Assembly: GCF_027596085.1 (NCBI RefSeq)
Contig: NC_072467.1
Coordinates: forward strand, 6,141,861-6,205,860
Origin: Anoplopoma fimbria
Taxonomy: Eukaryota; Chordata; Actinopteri; Perciformes; Anoplopomatidae
Direction: 5' to 3'
DNA: 64,000 nt
A model generated the notes under the pieces. The model made no database searches, was not told the DNA's origin, and saw only the letters and a program-made list of their open reading frames with translations. Position numbers and translations under genes: made by a program. This document shows positions 59,287 through 64,000 of this stretch, one piece after another. Positions within the stretch are counted from its first letter, which is position 1. Each line of letters starts with the position of its first letter.

Positions 59287-62200
59287 ATGGCGGAGGAGAG
59301 TCTGGAGACAGACGGTCCCAGATCCTCCATGCCGGCTGAGCTCCACCATCCCCACTCTAAGTACTCTCAGTGGAAGTTTAAACTGTTTAGGCTGAAGTCT
59401 ATGGAGAAGGCCCCTCTGCCTGGTGAGACAGGGCCTGAGGAAGGAGCCTTGTTTGGGATCCCTCCTCCTGCAGCTCTAAACACAGAGTTAGATAATGGCA
59501 TAGGTCCAGGGAGTGTAATGAAATTGTGCCTAGGGGGAAAAAGCAAGGAAAATGTGGAGGGCCCTGGCCGGAGAGTTGATATTAAGCTACAGGAAATGGA
59601 CACCCACATGAACCAACTCAGGTGATAAAATCTCACTATACAATATCAACTTTATTGTGCATTTCTTTCTAAGAGTTTGACAGCATTGTTTTTTCCTCTC
59701 TGAAGATGCTTGTGCCGTCTCTGTGGAATGGCCCTGAGAAAACTCAAAGGACCGGTGCATGATGTTAACGGGGATCTGGATGAGGTCAGCAAATGTGCTC
59801 TGCGTAAAATGGGCTGCAAGTTTACAAGCTGGCCGGAGATCGTCTTTAAAGTCTTTAAAGTGGACGTGACAGAGGACACAGAATCTGTCCACCCTCTTTC
59901 CTTCTGCCATCGCTGCTGGGTGGTAGCCATAAGGGGAGGGGGCGTCTGCAGCTTCTCCAGAACAAGAGTCCCTGTGTGGAAACCCCACTCCTCCACCTGC
60001 CACCTTTGCTCCCCCAGGAAACCTTCATTCCAGCGGACTGGGAGGAAAAGGCGGAAAGCCATTCCCAGAGCGCAGAGTCTGGCAAAGAGGATCAGGAGGG
60101 ACTACGGCGACAGCATTGCCGTTGGTGAGAGGAGGGCCCTGAGACCATTTGGAGACCATCATCATGGTCCTGTGCTAAGGGCATGGAGGAAAAGCAGCAT
60201 CCAGAGAGAGCAGTGGGTGAGGAACATCACCAAATGCCAGACACACCACCTGAATACCAAGCTGATCTCTGAGAATCTCCCTGTAGACTACCTCTTTTCT
60301 TTCACCTGCCTGGTGTGCGACCACCTGCTCTCTGATCCGGTCCAGTCGCCCTGTGGACACCTCTTCTGCCGCGGCTGTATTTTAAAATTCAACCACGTTC
60401 TGGGGCCTCACTGCCCGGGCTGCAACTTGCCCTGCACCCTTGACGATCTCACCCCGCCAGCTTTAGCCTTCTTATCAGCCCTGCATTCCCTGTCTTTGCT
60501 CTGCCCCAGGAGTGGCTGTGGCAAGCAGGTCAGGCTAGACTCATTTAAAGCTCATTGTCTGGACCATGAGCTTGATGAACAGGACGATAAGCAGCAGTCA
60601 TCAGAACTTGACAACTACCTGCTAACCAATAAAGGGGGCAGACCCCGTCAGCACCTGCTATCGCTGACCCGTCGTGCCCAGAAGCATCGGCTGAGGGATA
60701 TGAAGAACCAGCTGAAGGCGTTTGCAGACAAAGAGGAAGGTGGCGACCTGAAGTCTGTGTGTCAGACTCTGTTTCTGCTTGCTCTGAGGTCTGGGAATGA
60801 ACACCGTCAGGCAGATGAGCTAGAGGCCACGATGCAAGGTAAGATGCTATCAAGGCTTTTGTTCAATCAACATATAGACAAAGAAAAGAGACAAATACAA
60901 TTTATAATAGTGTTTGTTCATTAATATTTCTCACAGATTAATATCTGTCAACTCATAAATAAGAATGAGTTGAAAATGAGAAAAGAGAGTGAAGAAGATT
61001 TTGATTGAAAAAGATTTTATTATTGTCCATCCCTGTTTATTGAACCAGCGCTGTTGCACGCTCAACCCCTCCCTGATTCTCTCCCACATTCGCTCTCTGC
61101 CTGCTTGTCCGTCAGTCTCACAGTCTCACACTCCCTTTAATGCACAATAACAACTCTTGTGAAGGGGCTGTTAGAATCAAAACAACATCAGCAGCTCTTG
61201 TATCTGCAAATTACACAGACAGCACCATCTTCCTCTCTGGGGAATAGAAGCCAGCTGGTGTCTGTTTTCATCTGCAGCCAATACATCACTTTTGCCAGCT
61301 TCGCTGATTCACCCTCTGTCCCCTTATAACATTTGGAAATTAGGAAATATTGGATTTTGTAATCATGGGGTTGTGGGCTTTTGACAATGATACATTTGCA
61401 TTTGGGAGCTAAATTTGTGATTTTCTCTGTCTGATTTTATAAATGACTCTAAATGTGGGATATCAAATGAGGAAATGTTAGATACTGCAGTTCTTTTCAA
61501 AGCACTAGGAACGGGCAGTTTGGTGTTAAATAATTCTCTTCATGTCTAAATTCTTTACTCTTGCCTTCCTTTTTTATTTTGCCTCTCTCTGTCTCTCTCT
61601 GAAACTTCCTCTCTTTTCCTGTTCTTTCTCTCTGCAGGCAGAGGATTTGGGTTGCATCCTGCTGTGTGCTTAGCCATTCGGGTCAACACATTCCTGAGCT
61701 GCAGCCAGTATCACAAGATGTACCGGACTGTCAAAGCCACCAGTGGCCGCCAGATCTTTCAACCCCTGCACACCCTGCGGAACACAGAGAAGGAGCTTCT
61801 CCCTGGCTTTCACCAGTTTGAATGGCAGCCAGCTCTCCAGAACGTGTCTACATCTTGCAATGTTGGCATTATTAATGGGATCTCTGGGTGGACTTCCTCG
61901 GTGGATGAATTCCCAGCTGACACCATCACTCGGCGGTTTCGCTACGATGTGGCTCTGGCGTCGGCATTAAAGGATCTGGAGGAGGACATCATGGAGGGGC
62001 TGAGAGGGAGTGGGATGGAAGACAGTGCTTGCACCTCAGGCTTCAGTGTCATGATCAAGGAATCCTGTGATGGCATGGGTGATGTCAGCGAGAAGCACGG
62101 CGGAGGACCAGCTACTCCTGAGAAGGCTGTGCGTTTTTCTCTCACTGTCATGTCTGTCTCTGTCCTCACAGGTGAGGAGGAGGAAGAGGTTACCATCTTC

Positions 62201-63385
62201 ACTGAGCCAAAGCCAAACTCAGAACTGTCTTGTAAGCCCCTTTGCCTGATGTTTGTGGATGAGTCAGACCATGAGACACTCACAGCTGTCCTGGGTCCTA
62301 TAGTGGCTGAGCGTAATGCAATGAAGGAGAGCAGGCTCATTCTGTCCGTGGGCGGATTGCCTCGCTCCTTCCGCTTTCACTTCAGAGGCACGGGATATGA
62401 TGAGAAGATGGTGCGCGAGGTAGAGGGCCAAGAGGCCTCAGGGTCCACCTACGTCTGCACTCTATGTGACTCCACTCGGGCGGACGCCTCTCAAAACATG
62501 GTGCTACACTCCATTACTCGCAGCCATGAAGAGAACCTAGATCGTTACGAAATATGGAGAACCAACCCCTTTTCTGAGTCTGTAGATGAGCTGCGGGACA
62601 GAGTCAAAGGGATCTCCGCCAAGCCCTTCATGGAGACCCATCCCACAATGGATGCATTGCATTGTGACATTGGCAATGCCACTGAGTTCTACAAAATCTT
62701 CCAGGACGAGATCGGGGAGGTGTACAAAAAGGTCAACCCAAGCCGGGAGGAACGGCGCAGCTGGAGGGCAGCCCTAGATAAACAGCTGAGGAAGATGATG
62801 AAGCTCAAGCCGGTGATGAGGATGAATGGGAACTATGCCCGCAAGCTAATGACCCAAGAGGCTGCGGATGCGGTGTGTGAGTTGGTGCCCTCAGAGGAGA
62901 GGAGGGAGGCCCTGAGGGAGCTGATGAGGATCTACATCCAGATGAAGCCCGTGTGGCGCGCCACCTGCCCTGCCAAGGAGTGTCCCGACCAGTTGTGCCA
63001 GTACACCTTTAACTCCCAGCGCTTTGCCGACCTTCTCTCCACTACCTTCAAATACAGGTACAATGGAAAGATAACCAACTACCTGCACAAAACCCTTGCC
63101 CATGTACCTGAAATCATAGAGCGAGATGGATCCATAGGAGCCTGGGCCAGCGAGGGGAACGAGTCGGCAAACAAGCTGTTCAGGCGTTTCCGGAAGATGA
63201 ATGCACGTCAGTCAAAGGCCTTTGAGCTTGAGGACGTGTTGAAACATCACTGGCTCTACACTTCCAAGTACCTGCAGAAGTTTATGGAAGCTCACAAGGA
63301 CTCTGCCAAAGCTCTGCAAGCCACCATTGACCCAGTGGAGAGCCAGGATTATGAGGACATGTCTCTAGAAGTTATTGACTTTTGA
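59287..63385 (+). CDS. rag1: V(D)J recombination-activating protein 1
   Basis: RAG1 is the catalytic subunit of the RAG1-RAG2 recombinase, which cuts antigen receptor gene segments at recombination signals in lymphocyte nuclei. Coding exons are 59287-59621, 59706-60838 and 61638-63385 with GT-AG introns of 84 and 799 bases, giving 1,071 residues. In order: an N-terminal Cys/His-rich zinc-binding region (CLCRLCG, SFCHRCW, STCHLC), a RING finger near residues 313-352 ([20 protein letters not shown]), the nonamer-binding region with [20 protein letters not shown] (about 421-440), and the RNase H-like core. The catalytic acids are present: D634 ([14 protein letters not shown]), D744 (RGTGYDEK) and E998 (ASEGNES), matching mouse D600, D708 and E962. 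The Cys and His ligands of the core zinc domain (CTLCDS, HSITRSH, CPAKECP) are intact. The ATG at 59287 follows an AG acceptor at 59264. RAG2, usually convergent with RAG1, would lie right of the window. Confidence 0.97.
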
Positions 63386-64000
63386 TTTTTCTTTTAATGT
63401 GAACCTTTAGTATTAACACTTTATTGATATCAAGGAAGTTGTATATTATTTGAATTGCCTCTCAGTAATAATGGACTTTTTTTTTTACAAATCTACTTTG
63501 TATACCAATTCATTGATATTTAGAACAATGGGGGAAAAAGATTATTGACTTGAAGTCAAGATTTTCTATAATTATTCATATTTTATTGTGATTAAAAATG
63601 TAAATTCAAACTAACATCTTCCTTTATTGTTGGATTTCACAAAATAAAAATGCAATGTATTCTCACTTCACATTTGTTTAAATGTGTGTTTTCCCTGTTT
63701 TAATATTTAATTGTATTTGTACTGTCTTGTTGTATACATATACATTTGCCAGGCTCTGTTAGCCTGTCGTTACTACACGGCAAAGATGGGACAGCAGAGG
63801 AAAATAAAAACACACAGGTTTCTGTTCTCTTGCTCTTAGTAGAAAAGTTCTTTTTTTATCTTCACCGTCTGTGAAATATGGCACAGTTTATTGTATTGCA
63901 GGGATGTGACACATTTATGAATTTATATAGAGAGGATATTTATGGAAACAGATGAAAGTGCTGTAAGTCATGGGGGGAAATTGTGTTAAAAAGACCACAT
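63386..64000. other. rag1 3' UTR and start of the RAG1-RAG2 interval
   Basis: AT-rich sequence without open frames. Two polyadenylation signals are seen. No part of RAG2 is recognisable before the window ends. Confidence 0.6.
63643..63648 (+). terminator. rag1: Probable rag1 polyadenylation signal
   Basis: AATAAA about 255 bases after the stop codon in an AT-rich 3' UTR. A second AATAAA at about 63803 is an alternative. Confidence 0.5.

Noticed and set aside
59587..60085. Antisense open frames of 76-138 codons opposite rag1
   Set aside because: They lie opposite the conserved rag1 coding exons and are shadows of its codon bias.
61942..62340. A 132-codon minus-strand frame opposite rag1
   Set aside because: It is antisense to the catalytic core with no independent homology.

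Overview
The window looks like a teleost fish chromosome segment. It holds vertebrate genes with short GT-AG introns, a RAG1 gene split by two coding introns (as in teleosts but not mammals), long CA/GT microsatellites, fish-type LINE remnants and tRNA-derived SINEs. No bacterial, phage or CRISPR-type feature is present. All calls come from reading the sequence; no database search was possible.

Layout. (1) 1-27,590, minus strand: the 5' part of a furin-type proprotein convertase. Coding exon 1 (27,414-27,590, signal peptide and start of the inhibitory prodomain) and exon 2 (4,654-4,752, middle of the prodomain) are separated by a ~22.7 kb intron; the protease domain lies beyond the left edge. 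Intron 2 carries an internally deleted L1/Tx1-type LINE (about 1,480-4,340), and intron 1 carries microsatellites and an L2/Rex-like LINE 3' end (about 14,120-14,590). (2) 27,591-34,974: non-coding sequence between furin and accs, which lie head to head; a possible untranslated furin first exon ends at 33,293. (3) 34,975-42,078, plus strand: a 15-exon gene whose exons read as one polypeptide with an N-terminal Myb/SANT-like DNA-binding domain, a charged coiled-coil segment, a full PLP-dependent ACC-synthase-like (ACCS) domain and an acidic C-terminal tail. One base seems to be missing from a C run in exon 1. (4) 43,484-46,537, plus strand: a three-exon claudin/PMP22-like four-helix membrane protein, with a two-base frame break in exon 2 and a ~260 bp direct duplication just upstream of that exon. 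(5) 46,538-58,050: gene-poor DNA with a degraded LINE, a SINE and AT microsatellites. (6) 58,057-63,385, plus strand: rag1, with a TATA box, a probable untranslated first exon and three coding exons giving 1,071 residues with the DDE catalytic residues present.

The genes do not form a pathway: furin processes secreted precursors, the ACCS fusion is a PLP enzyme homologue of unknown vertebrate role tied to a DNA-binding module, and RAG1 is the V(D)J recombinase. The most unusual feature is the Myb/SANT-ACCS fusion. A fusion of a transposon-derived DNA-binding fold to an aminotransferase-fold enzyme deserves transcript-level confirmation.
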